Program-made: the position numbers and the translations under genes
In this document: positions 19,239 to 26,532 of the stretch, piece by piece
Numbering within the stretch: the first letter of the stretch is position 1
Layout of the letters: each line of letters opens with the position of its first letter
The notes under the pieces: model-generated
What the model was told of the DNA's origin: nothing
Database searches by the model: none
What the model saw: the letters and a program-made list of their open reading frames with translations, nothing else
Source: an uncultured Collinsella sp.
GTDB lineage: Bacteria; Actinomycetota; Coriobacteriia; Coriobacteriales; Coriobacteriaceae
Direction of reading: 5' to 3'
Length of the DNA stretch: 64,000 nucleotides
Assembly: GCA_900758375.1 (NCBI GenBank)
Contig: CAAERJ010000030.1
Coordinates: forward strand, 21,439-85,438

Positions 19239-19590
19239 ATTGACCTCCTGCGATTGCGTTTTGGCTTTCTTCTACCCAGTTTTACGGAGGAGAGCGCACG
19301 GGTTTTGGAGTTAAGGGGGCGGGGCGGTCAAGCCAACCCCAGAGTATGAGTTGCCGCTGGGAAAGTGCATCCCGGTCTGCGTTGAAGCGGGGCATGGCCG
19401 GCTGAGATTCGATAAACATCGCATCCATATTGGGCTGATAGTTTGCGCGGAGAATCCGCGTATTTGCTTCGCAAATCCGCACCGGCTTCGGCCGCCTGCC
19501 GGCGTCCTCGCCCGCTCGCTACAAACGCTTCGCGTTTGCTTAACGCTCGCGCCCTGCATAGAGTTCGATTCTCCGCGGTATCTGTAAGTA
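19239..19590. other. gene-free stretch with decayed inverted element
   Basis: About 350 bp without a gene between the patatin gene and the tmRNA terminator. From 19446 to 19577 it is bounded by CGCGGAGAATC and its complement. The right end (19561-19577) is an exact inverted copy of 17 bases of the tmRNA T-arm. The interior has short GC-rich inverted repeats. It looks like the remnant of an insertion that used tmRNA sequence. Confidence 0.5.
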
Positions 19591-19627
19591 ATAAAAAAGC
19601 AGGTAGGTGCGTTTACCTACCTGCTTG
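19590..19627 (-). terminator. rho-independent terminator of tmRNA
   Basis: Perfect stem AAGCAGGTAGGT/ACCTACCTGCTT followed on the minus strand by TTTTTTATTA, 8 nt beyond the CCA end of the tmRNA. Confidence 0.9.
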
Positions 19628-19634
19628 TAACTAT

Positions 19635-19998
19635 TGGTGGAGGCGCGGAGAATCGAACTCCGGTCCACGAAAGCCCCCTGATTGGCATCTCCAAGCTCAG
19701 TCGCTGGTTTAGTCTCGGACGCTTTGCGCGCAGCGACACGCTCGCGGCGTCCCAACCGGTTCGGTCTTAGCCTGCGCCATACCGATTACGTGCGCAGGAG
19801 CATTCCCCTAAAATGACGTCGCGCCGGTGTCGGGGAAATCACCGGGTTGACGCGCCGCTATAAACTAAGCAGCGAGAGCCATAGGCTCAAAAGAAGAGTT
19901 GTTGTCAATTCAATTTGACGGTACCCCTGTTTAACGAGGCGAGGAGACCTCGGCTTGCTTCCTCTCTCAGAGCTATCGTGTCGAAACCAGTCGCCCCC
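19635..19998 (-). ncRNA. ssrA: Transfer-messenger RNA (tmRNA)
   Basis: A 364-nt tmRNA that rescues stalled ribosomes by adding a degradation tag. The 5' end on the minus strand begins GGGGGCGACTGGTTTCGACA, the hallmark of tmRNA. The 3' end carries the T-arm GTTCGATTCTCCGCG and an encoded ACCA. Seven acceptor base pairs form between GGGGGCG and CGCCTCC (one G-U). The tag reading frame ends at a TAG at 19865-19867 and reads SSFEPMALAA at its C-terminus, with the Ala-Leu-Ala-Ala end recognised by proteases; GAC-AAC-AAC precede it. The exact resume codon is not clear from sequence. Its own terminator follows. Confidence 0.95.
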
Positions 19999-20237
19999 GA
20001 ATGTTGGGAAAGCCTGGATGGTATCGGACCTGCAAACACCCGATAACCGTCGACTTTTCAAGGAACACGCGGGGTGAGCCCCGCTCGTGGATAGCTATCT
20101 TACCACGTTCTAAAGGCGGACTTCCATTCTATGCACGAGCTGTGAAGACCCTAATATGCACCACACTTCGCACTTTTGCTACTGAACACGTCACGTATAT
20201 TTTCGCCAAGCAAAATTGACCCGTCGAAAGGACCGTT

Positions 20238-20672
20238 ATGGATACCAAGCAGCAACTCGTCAATGCCCTCGCAGGCCTGGGCTCAACCATTACCGAAGCT
20301 ATGGATGTCATCGAAGGCTTTGTCCCCTGCGGACATCCCGCCCTCACGGTATCGAACGCACTCGTCGCGCTGGACGCTGACGATGATACGGCTCTCTCCC
20401 AGCAGCTTGAGACCGTCGAGGGCTTTATCGACCACGTGAGTGAGAACCGCGGCGTGGCCGCCTACCACGGCATCGAGGTCGAGCTCACGGGTCCCAAAGC
20501 CGATCTGTTCGCAGCAATCCGCGAGTTAGGCGCCCTTATGCAGACCGCAGGCGTCAAGAACACCCAGGTCAACGAGTGGGTCTACCGCAGCTTAGCCGCG
20601 CTCAACAGCTCCGAAGAAAAGGCAGCCGAGCAGCTCGCAGAAAGTCCCGCCATTAAGGCCGAGCTTTTGTAA
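20238..20672 (+). CDS. Hypothetical protein
   Basis: A 144-aa acidic, soluble, probably all-helical protein that I do not recognise. It has no signal peptide, no membrane span and no catalytic motif. Two patches stand out: GFVPCGHPALTVSNALVALD near residue 27 and a long C-terminal helix rich in Glu and Ala. The codon use and the AAAGGA ribosome site 6 nt before the ATG support a real gene. It lies directly after the tmRNA promoter region in the opposite direction and is followed by a hairpin shared with the convergent toxin gene. Confidence 0.65.
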   Translation: MDTKQQLVNALAGLGSTITEAMDVIEGFVPCGHPALTVSNALVALDADDDTALSQQLETVEGFIDHVSENRGVAAYHGIEVELTGPKADLFAAIRELGALMQTAGVKNTQVNEWVYRSLAALNSSEEKAAEQLAESPAIKAELL

Positions 20673-20681
20673 ATAGCAGAC

Positions 20682-20718
20682 GCGGGCCCCTTGGCGCATC
20701 GTCGTCCAAGAGGCCCGC
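20682..20718. terminator. hairpin between convergent genes
   Basis: Stem GCGGGCC-CTTGG/CCAAG-GGCCCGC around an 11-nt loop. It lies 10 nt after the hypothetical gene and 13 nt from the stop of the convergent PIN gene; probably a bidirectional terminator although no T-run is seen. Confidence 0.55.
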
Positions 20719-20730
20719 AAACAGTTCGCG

Positions 20731-21246
20731 TCAACCGATAGCCGCGCCACCACGTTCGGCCAAAGCCAGAATCGGCATCATTTGGCGCGGGGTCTTTGCT
20801 GCAAGATCGGCATGTTCGAGCAGCTTGCGATCGTTAGTTACCAAGTAATCGACCTGTGCGCGCTTGCACGCGGCGAGCACCAAATTGTCCTCGTAATCGC
20901 GATGAAGCGCTAAGTATTTGTCGGCCAGCCAAAGGTCCGACGCATCTGCACCCACGGCCATGGCGTTTTCGGTCATGTTCCGAACAAACGCCAACGCCGC
21001 ATCGCCAATTGCACGGGCAGACGCCTCGCCGAGTGCTCCCCCGCTGGCAAGGACGCTACGTTTCAGCTCGTGTTGGACAACGTACAGCACGTCCTTAGCA
21101 ATATGCACTGGGAAGAACAGCAACGCCCCCGTCTCCGTCGCCTGCCCAATAAACGCACGCGCGGCAAGCGACTCGGCATGGTCGACGCAAAACGAATCAA
21201 CCCATACGTTAGCGTCCACCATGATCTTGAGAGGCGCCCCACTCAC
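20731..21246 (-). CDS. PIN-domain toxin-like ribonuclease
   Basis: A 171-aa PIN-domain protein, probably the toxin of a toxin-antitoxin pair that cleaves RNA. The first acidic metal ligand sits in KIMVDANVWVDSF near residue 10, and the later acidic cluster in HRDYEDNLVLAACKRAQVDYLVTNDRKL (within residues 115-142; quoted in part: DYEDNLVLAACKRAQ) fits the conserved DxxD of PIN nucleases. The start is GTG at 21246: it overlaps the TGA of the antitoxin gene (GTGA), with AAGGGG about 10 nt upstream, so the two are translationally coupled. A start at ATG 21222 is possible. Target RNA unknown. Confidence 0.8.
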   Translation of the reverse strand: MSGAPLKIMVDANVWVDSFCVDHAESLAARAFIGQATETGALLFFPVHIAKDVLYVVQHELKRSVLASGGALGEASARAIGDAALAFVRNMTENAMAVGADASDLWLADKYLALHRDYEDNLVLAACKRAQVDYLVTNDRKLLEHADLAAKTPRQMMPILALAERGGAAIG

Positions 21247-21596
21247 TGGATCATCCCCTTTTGGCGATAGCGATCGTCCATGGCTTCGGAATAGATTGTG
21301 TCCCAATCGCGATCATCGGATGCAGGCGACGCATCGATACCCAAGTCCGCGTAAAGCTGATCAGCCGCCGCCCATGATGCGGCGAACGGCGTATCGGGCG
21401 CGACGGTCTGTTGCCGGCCATCAACGGCAGACAGCACTTCCTCACACTGCCCGCCACCCTGTGCGACCTTGGCCACGACTTTTTTGATGAGCTCGGGCAG
21501 TGACCTGCCCGAAAGCTGCAGCGCTTCCTCGGCGCGCTCTTTAACCGAGCGATTCACGCGAACGTTCACCTGCGCCATGCCGCTAACAGCACCCAC
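21243..21596 (-). CDS. RHH antitoxin (RelB/DinJ-like)
   Basis: A 117-aa protein with a ribbon-helix-helix DNA-binding N-terminus (AQVNVRVNRSVKERAEEALQ, near residue 8) of the RelB/DinJ type, and an acidic, flexible C-terminus (from about residue 70) suited to wrapping a toxin. It overlaps the PIN gene, so it is most likely its antitoxin and autorepressor. I chose GTG 21596 because GGGAG lies 10 nt upstream; the family-typical start would be the ATG at 21578 (MAQVNV), which lacks a ribosome site. A consensus promoter with a palindromic operator over the start site lies just upstream. Confidence 0.78.
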   Translation of the reverse strand: MGAVSGMAQVNVRVNRSVKERAEEALQLSGRSLPELIKKVVAKVAQGGGQCEEVLSAVDGRQQTVAPDTPFAASWAAADQLYADLGIDASPASDDRDWDTIYSEAMDDRYRQKGMIQ

Positions 21597-21615
21597 GTCG
21601 ATCCCGCTCCCTTCA

Positions 21616-21636
21616 AATGCTAGCACAGCTAGCATT
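21616..21636 (-). promoter_or_regulatory. palindromic operator of the RHH-PIN pair
   Basis: AATGCTAGC-tgt-GCTAGCATT, a 9+9 perfect palindrome that starts one base after the -10 box and covers the expected transcription start. This position is ideal for autorepression by the RHH antitoxin; binding is inferred. Confidence 0.65.
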
Positions 21637-21665
21637 ACTATATAGAGAAGCTAGTAAATGGTCAA
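21637..21665 (-). promoter_or_regulatory. promoter of the RHH-PIN pair
   Basis: Minus strand -35 TTGACC (21660-21665), 17-bp spacer, -10 TATAGT (21637-21642). This is one of the best sigma-70-type matches in the window. Confidence 0.75.
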
Positions 21666-21667
21666 AT

Positions 21668-21715
21668 GCAAAAGGCCTGCGCTCGGACGACAGCGATGCC
21701 GTCTGGGCGCAGGCC
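21668..21715 (-). terminator. terminator of the P-type ATPase operon
   Basis: Stem GGCCTGCGC/GCGCAGGCC with an inner ACG/CGT pair, followed on the minus strand by TTTTGC, about 25 nt past the ATPase stop codon. Confidence 0.75.
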
Positions 21716-21739
21716 AGATAACGTGGGCGAACACGTCTG

Positions 21740-23815
21740 CTAACGCAGGTAGGCCTTCGCGTTGCTCAGGCTATAGGCAATCGTCGAGCCGTTGTGCAGC
21801 AGTGACGACGTCTGCGGGGTAATCGCGCCGGTAATGCCCAGCGCCAGGAGCGCTGAGTTGGTGAGCATCACCTTAGAGTAGGATCTCGTCAGACGATCAA
21901 TGAGGCCCTGGCTCATGCGGCGCAGGCGCACGATTGCGGCCAGATCCGTATCGGTCAGGATGATGTCGGCGACCTCCTTGGCGATGTCGCTTCCGCCGCC
22001 CATGGCCAGCCCCACGTCGGCCAAACCGAGCGCCGGCGAATCGTTGACGCCGTCGCCCACCATGGCAACGTGGCGCCCCTCGCGCTTAATGCGCTCCACA
22101 TAGGCGTACTTGTCCTCGGGCAGCAGTTCGGCCTTAAACTCGTCGACACCCGCCTCGCGCGCAATGCGCTCGGCCGTGCGCTCCGAATCGCCCGTGAGCA
22201 TAACGACATGCTTGACGCCCAGCGCATGCAGGTCGGCGATGGCCTCACGGACGCCGGGCTTGAGCGGATCCTCGATACCGAGCACGCCGACGACCTTGCC
22301 ATCAACCGCCAGATACAGCGGCGACAGGCCCTGCATCTGGGACTCGATTTGCTCCTTGATGTCGGATTCGAGCTGTGCGCCCTCGTCCTCAAATACAAAA
22401 TGCGCGGAACCGATGATGGCGCGACGCCCTTCGATGGACGAAGCGATACCGTGCGCCACGATGTACTCGACGGCGGCATGGCGCTCGCGGTGCTCGAGCC
22501 CGCGCTCACGTGCCGCATTGACCACGGCGCGTGCCACCGGATGCGGAAAATGCTCCTCCAAGCAAGCAGAAAGGCGCAGGATCTCGTCCTCGCTCCAGCC
22601 ATCGGTGGTGAGCACGCAGGCAAGACGCGGCTGCGCCTCGGTGAGCGTGCCGGTCTTATCAAACACGATGGTGTCGGCCTTGGCAAACGCCTCAAAGTAC
22701 TTCGCGCCCTTGACCATAACGCCCATCTTGGCGGCATCGCTCATGGCGGTCATGACGGCGACCGAACCCGTGAGCTTGAGTGCGCACGAGTAGTCGACCA
22801 TCAGCGCCGCTGAGGTCTTGATAAGGCTGCGGGTGGTAAGCGCAACCAGGCCCGCGAGCAGGAAGTTCCACGGGACAATCTTGTTGGCGAGGTCTTCCAT
22901 GTGCGACTGGCCCTCGGACTTGAGTGAATCGGCCGTCTGCACGAGCGAGACGATCGAGCGGAGCTTGGTCTGAGCCGTGTTGGCGCGCACGCGCACCAAG
23001 ATGCTGCCGTCTTCCACGACGGTCCCGGCGAACACGTCGTCGCCCACGCTGCGCTCAACGGCAAGCGGCTCGCCGGTCAGGGTCGCCTGGTTGACCATGG
23101 CGCTCCCCTGCTCGACAACACCGTCGATGCAAATGGACATGCCAGTGCGCACGGCGACCAAATCGCCGGGTTCAAGCTCGGTGGCGGCAACGCTTACCTC
23201 GGTGTCGCCGACGACCTTTTGCGCCTTATCGGGCACATCGAGCAGCGAGTTGATGAGCTCGTTTTCGCTCATGGCGCGCGTGTAGTCCTCGAGCAGCTCG
23301 CCCACATTGAGCAGGAACATCGTCTGCCCCGCAGTATCGACGTCGCGTTTGGCAAACGAGATACCGATGGCCGAAGCGTCGAGTACGGGAACGGTCAGGC
23401 GCGGCTGCGCCAGCTCATGAAGGGCAGCGCGCAAAAATGCCATGTAACCGGCCACGACAAACACCGCACGCAGAGGCGTCGGCAAGAACCAGCGACGTGC
23501 GTAGTGGGCGCCGATAAGTGTGGCAAGATCCATGACGAGCTTGTGCTTGCGTGGCTCAAGCTGCATCACGTAACCCGACTTGGCATCGGCGATAGCTTGA
23601 GCATCGAGTGCGCCCAGGGCGTCGAACACGCCCGCACGACACCGCTCGTCATATTCGAGCGCCATCTGGCCAATACGGCCATAAACGCGCACCTTGTGCA
23701 CGCCGTCGATATCGCCGCTGAGCTTAAGAAGTGCATCGAGATCGCTCTCTGGCACAGGACCCGCCAATTGAAGACGGGTCCTGCCAGGGATCTCGCTAAT
23801 AATCGAGAATCTCAT
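21740..23815 (-). CDS. P1B-type metal-transporting ATPase with atypical metal motif
   Basis: A 691-aa membrane pump of the heavy-metal P-type family. An N-terminal HMA-like domain (residues 1-75) lacks the CxxC pair. The actuator loop is present as TLTGEPLAV near residue 246, the phosphorylation site as DKTGTLTE near residue 393, the nucleotide-binding HP pair in EEHFPHPVARAV, and the hinge GDGVNDSPAL near residue 592. In the sixth membrane helix the usual CPC/CPx is replaced by YSCALKL near residue 341. This variant is known from CtpC-like pumps; the transported ion cannot be read from the sequence. A small membrane-anchored protein is encoded 18 bp upstream. Confidence 0.9.
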   Translation of the reverse strand: MRFSIISEIPGRTRLQLAGPVPESDLDALLKLSGDIDGVHKVRVYGRIGQMALEYDERCRAGVFDALGALDAQAIADAKSGYVMQLEPRKHKLVMDLATLIGAHYARRWFLPTPLRAVFVVAGYMAFLRAALHELAQPRLTVPVLDASAIGISFAKRDVDTAGQTMFLLNVGELLEDYTRAMSENELINSLLDVPDKAQKVVGDTEVSVAATELEPGDLVAVRTGMSICIDGVVEQGSAMVNQATLTGEPLAVERSVGDDVFAGTVVEDGSILVRVRANTAQTKLRSIVSLVQTADSLKSEGQSHMEDLANKIVPWNFLLAGLVALTTRSLIKTSAALMVDYSCALKLTGSVAVMTAMSDAAKMGVMVKGAKYFEAFAKADTIVFDKTGTLTEAQPRLACVLTTDGWSEDEILRLSACLEEHFPHPVARAVVNAARERGLEHRERHAAVEYIVAHGIASSIEGRRAIIGSAHFVFEDEGAQLESDIKEQIESQMQGLSPLYLAVDGKVVGVLGIEDPLKPGVREAIADLHALGVKHVVMLTGDSERTAERIAREAGVDEFKAELLPEDKYAYVERIKREGRHVAMVGDGVNDSPALGLADVGLAMGGGSDIAKEVADIILTDTDLAAIVRLRRMSQGLIDRLTRSYSKVMLTNSALLALGITGAITPQTSSLLHNGSTIAYSLSNAKAYLR

Positions 23816-23833
23816 AGTTTGCGCCTGGGAGCG

Positions 23834-24079
23834 TTACTCAGCTGCCTCGTCAGCAGCGGCCTCGCTCTGGGTGATGTAAGCAGCCTCGGCAACCATATCG
23901 TCGACCTCGGCCTTAGCCTGCTCGACCATGTCCTGGTAGCCGTTCTTGATGCGCATGCCGCACGCAATGCCCTGCACGCAGGCATTCTTTACCGGAGCGC
24001 TGGTGAGCAGCTTGATGCCAGCCGTACCAAGCAGAAAACCGCCACCAACAAGCAGGGTGTTAAACGTGGACTTCTTCAT
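23834..24079 (-). CDS. DUF6110-like small membrane protein, ATPase partner
   Basis: An 81-aa protein with one N-terminal hydrophobic helix (LLVGGGFLLGTAGIKLLTS, residues 9-27), two cysteines just after it (VKNACVQGIACGM), and an acidic Ala/Glu-rich helical tail. It resembles the DUF6110 group found beside metal P-type ATPases; I recognise this by pattern and context, not by a search. The start at 24079 follows AAGGGAGAG. It lies 18 bp ahead of the ATPase gene in the same operon, so it may help metal delivery or pump regulation. Confidence 0.65.
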   Translation of the reverse strand: MKKSTFNTLLVGGGFLLGTAGIKLLTSAPVKNACVQGIACGMRIKNGYQDMVEQAKAEVDDMVAEAAYITQSEAAADEAAE

Positions 24080-24316
24080 GATGTCTCTCCCTTTTCCGCA
24101 ACAACTGCGGCACGGTGCCTTAGCACCCGAGTAAATAAGTTTGCTCGAGCACACTTTTGGAAAATAGTTTAGTTTATCTAACTATTAAGGTCAACAAAGG
24201 TTAACTTTTTGGAAATCTTGGGTCGCGGAACAATCGGCTTCTGGCGATCCGCCCGCCGCGATGCACATCTCCGACATCCAAGAAAGGCTCTCCCCCGGCC
24301 CAACGAATCGAGGTCT
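24080..24316. other. promoter region of the ATPase operon
   Basis: The start of a 776-bp gene-free stretch (24080-24855). It is A/T-rich near 24160-24200, in line with a promoter. The rest of the stretch is filled by repeat elements listed separately. Confidence 0.4.
24169..24181. promoter_or_regulatory. possible metalloregulator half-palindrome
   Basis: TTAG-n5-CTAA within an A/T-rich promoter region 90 bp before the DUF6110-ATPase operon. It loosely resembles DtxR-family sites. The assignment is tentative. Confidence 0.25.
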
Positions 24317-24482
24317 AATACTTTTCCGCGAAGTGAACGAGCAAAATTGGACCCCCGAAGCATCCGCATTTTTTCGCAGCAAAACCGCAGGAAACACTCG
24401 ACAAAACCGCAGGAAACCGAGCCAAAAAAGTGTTGATGTTTCAGGGGTCCAAAATAGGTCGTTCACTTCGCGGAAAAGTATT
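24317..24482. repeat. 166-bp inverted-repeat element (MITE-like)
   Basis: Long arms 24317-24356 and 24444-24482 pair with few mismatches; both begin with the complement of CGTTCACTTCGCGGAAAAGT. Between them lies a direct repeat of CAAAACCGCAGGAAAC. There is no coding capacity. The structure fits a miniature inverted-repeat element or a very long hairpin RNA. Confidence 0.75.
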
Positions 24483-24506
24483 CACCTTCGTTTTCAACAT
24501 CCATAA

Positions 24507-24708
24507 AGAATGAGGGCGCCATCGGCGCCCTCATTCACCAAATTCCATTCAGCCCACCTGACCCGAACGGCCGAGTCGTCACGGAACCGAGGGGCCGGGC
24601 GCAGGGCCTTGCCTCTCAATGAGTTCCCTTCAAAACAATGGGCGTGCCGACGGCACGCCCATTCACTCGATTTCATTCAGCCCACCTGACCCGAACGGCC
24701 GAGTCGTT
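24507..24708. repeat. tandem hairpin-spacer repeats
   Basis: Two tandem units, each made of a 9-bp hairpin (GAGGGCGCC/GGCGCCCTC at about 24513; GGGCGTGCC/GGCACGCCC at about 24650), then ATTCAC, then a block of about 33 bp that is identical in both (24547-24579 and 24675-24707). The hairpin sequences differ but both are fully paired. After the first unit comes a truncated left arm of the nested palindrome family; after the second, a full copy. Confidence 0.75.
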
Positions 24709-24855
24709 GCGGAACCCGGGAGCCCCGGCAGGGCGGGTGCTTGCTCAAAATGAGTTCCGCACGCAAAGAAGGCCACTTAATGTGGCCTTCGTCTTGCGCA
24801 GGACTGTTTGAAATTTTGAGGAAGCACCCGCCCTGCCGGGGCTCCCGGGTTCCGC
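24709..24855 (+). repeat. nested palindrome NP copy 3, abutting gatB
   Basis: Outer arms 24709-24751 and 24813-24855 are a 43-bp inverted repeat with one mismatch. The core resembles the other two copies (TGAGTTCCGCACG, CACTTAATGTG, CAGGACTGTTTGA) but its inner stem is GAAGGCCAC/GTGGCCTTC, with paired changes relative to them. The right arm ends at the base before the gatB stop codon, so it also must form the 3' end of the gatCAB mRNA. Confidence 0.85.
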
Positions 24856-26532
24856 TTACGAGAGCGACGTTCTCAGCAACTCGTTGAAGAGCTTCGGATT
24901 GCCCTTGCCGCGGCTCGCTTTCATGCACTGGCCTACCAAAAAGCCGATGACCTTCTGGTTGCCGTCACGATACTGCTGCGCCTGATCGGCACAGTTTGCC
25001 AGCACCTCGTCCACGATCGGCTGCAGCGCGCCGGCATCGCTCACCTGACGCATACCGCGCTCGTCGACGATCTTGTTGGGGTCGTCGCCGGTCTGGGCCA
25101 TGGCCTCAAAGACCTCGTGAGCCTGGTTGGAGCTGATGGCATCGGTCGCCAGCAGCTTGGCAAGAGCGGCCACCTGAGCCGGCACGATGCCGGACTCGGC
25201 CAGCGAGACGCCCGCGCCCTTAAGGTAGGCGATCATCTCGTTGACCAGCAGGTTTGCGACCGTCTGGGCTTCCTTACCGGCCATACCAGCAGCAGCGGCC
25301 TCAAAGAAGTCGGCAAACTCGGGGTCGCCGGCAATCTGCTCGGCATCGGCCGTCTTAATGCCAAAGTCGGCCTCAAAACGGACGCGCTTGGCATCGGGCA
25401 GCTCGGGAATCTCGCCACGGCAGCGGTCGATGAACTCGTCGTCCAGATCGAACGGAGCCAGGTCGGGGTCGGGGAACAGACGATAGTCGTCGGCCGTCTC
25501 CTTAACGCGCATGACCACGGTGCGCTTGCGGCTGGGCTCCCAGTGGCGGGTCTCCTGATAGATGATGCCGCCTTCCTCGAGCACCTCGGCCTGGCGGCAG
25601 ATCTCGTAGGCAAGGCCATCGTGCAGGCTCTTGAACGAGTTGAGGTTCTTGAGCTCAGTCTTGGTGCCCAGCTTGGTCTCGCCGCGGCGGCGCAGCGACA
25701 CGTTGCCGTCGCAGCGCATGGAACCCTTCTCCATGGAGCAGTCCGAAATGCCCAGCGTCACAAAGATGCGACGGAGCTTTTCCATAAACAGACGCGCTTC
25801 CTCGGGCGTGCGCAGATCGGGCTCAGTCACGAGCTCAATCAAAGGCGTGCCGCAGCGGTTGTAGTCGACGAGCGACTCGGCCGCGGCGGTAATGCGGCCC
25901 TCGGCACCGCCCACGTGCACCATCTTGGCGGCATCCTCCTCCATGTGGATGCGCAGGATGCGGATAGGCACCGTGTAGGAACCGTCCTCGCGACGCTCGG
26001 GCATCTGCAGGTTGGACGCGTCATAGCTGGCCAGATGGCCGGCGTGCTGATTGCCCTCGCGTATGGTCGACGTCATGGACGTGGACAGGCCCTCGGCGTT
26101 GGCCGAAGCGCTCGCCAGGCTCTGGGCCTCGGCCTCACCAAACGCGCAGTCGGGGCGCTCGGCGGCACCGCGACCGGTCACGTCCAGGTCCAGGTGACCG
26201 TACATGGCAAAGGCAACCGGACCCTGCGTGGTCTGGAAGTTCTTGGCCATATCGGGATAGAAGTAGTGCTTGCGGTAGAACATCGAGTGGCGCTGGATCT
26301 CGCAGTTGGTGGCGAGACCGGCCTTGACGATGCTCTCGATGGCGCGCTTGTTGGGCACCGGCAGTGCGCCGGGCAGGCCCAGGCACACCGGGCACACGTT
26401 GGCGTTGGGCTCATCATCGTGGCTGAGCTTGCAGTTGCAGAACATCTTGGTATCGAGTGCGGTGAGCTCGGTATGGATCTCCAGGCCGATCACGGCCTCC
26501 CAATCCTGCAGGACCTCGGAAAGCTCCTTCAT
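24856..26532 (-). CDS. gatB: Asp-tRNA(Asn)/Glu-tRNA(Gln) amidotransferase subunit B
   Basis: A 558-aa subunit that binds misacylated tRNA and phosphorylates the side chain in the GatCAB complex. Family segments: WEAVIGLEIHTEL near residue 11, ANVCPVCLGLPGALPVPN near residue 44, the motif YRKHYFYPDMAKNFQTTQ near residue 86, and a C-terminal YqeY/GatB tail domain (EVFEAMAQTGDDP; IGFLVGQCMKASRGKGNP). The start overlaps the gatA stop (TAATG). The three genes gatC-gatA-gatB are in the usual order and coupled, and supply Gln-tRNA and/or Asn-tRNA by the indirect route. Confidence 0.97.
   Translation of the reverse strand: MKELSEVLQDWEAVIGLEIHTELTALDTKMFCNCKLSHDDEPNANVCPVCLGLPGALPVPNKRAIESIVKAGLATNCEIQRHSMFYRKHYFYPDMAKNFQTTQGPVAFAMYGHLDLDVTGRGAAERPDCAFGEAEAQSLASASANAEGLSTSMTSTIREGNQHAGHLASYDASNLQMPERREDGSYTVPIRILRIHMEEDAAKMVHVGGAEGRITAAAESLVDYNRCGTPLIELVTEPDLRTPEEARLFMEKLRRIFVTLGISDCSMEKGSMRCDGNVSLRRRGETKLGTKTELKNLNSFKSLHDGLAYEICRQAEVLEEGGIIYQETRHWEPSRKRTVVMRVKETADDYRLFPDPDLAPFDLDDEFIDRCRGEIPELPDAKRVRFEADFGIKTADAEQIAGDPEFADFFEAAAAGMAGKEAQTVANLLVNEMIAYLKGAGVSLAESGIVPAQVAALAKLLATDAISSNQAHEVFEAMAQTGDDPNKIVDERGMRQVSDAGALQPIVDEVLANCADQAQQYRDGNQKVIGFLVGQCMKASRGKGNPKLFNELLRTSLS

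Noticed and set aside
19635..20237. Prophage integrated at the tmRNA gene
   Set aside because: Only inverted fragments of the T-arm are present; there is no integrase or phage gene on either side.
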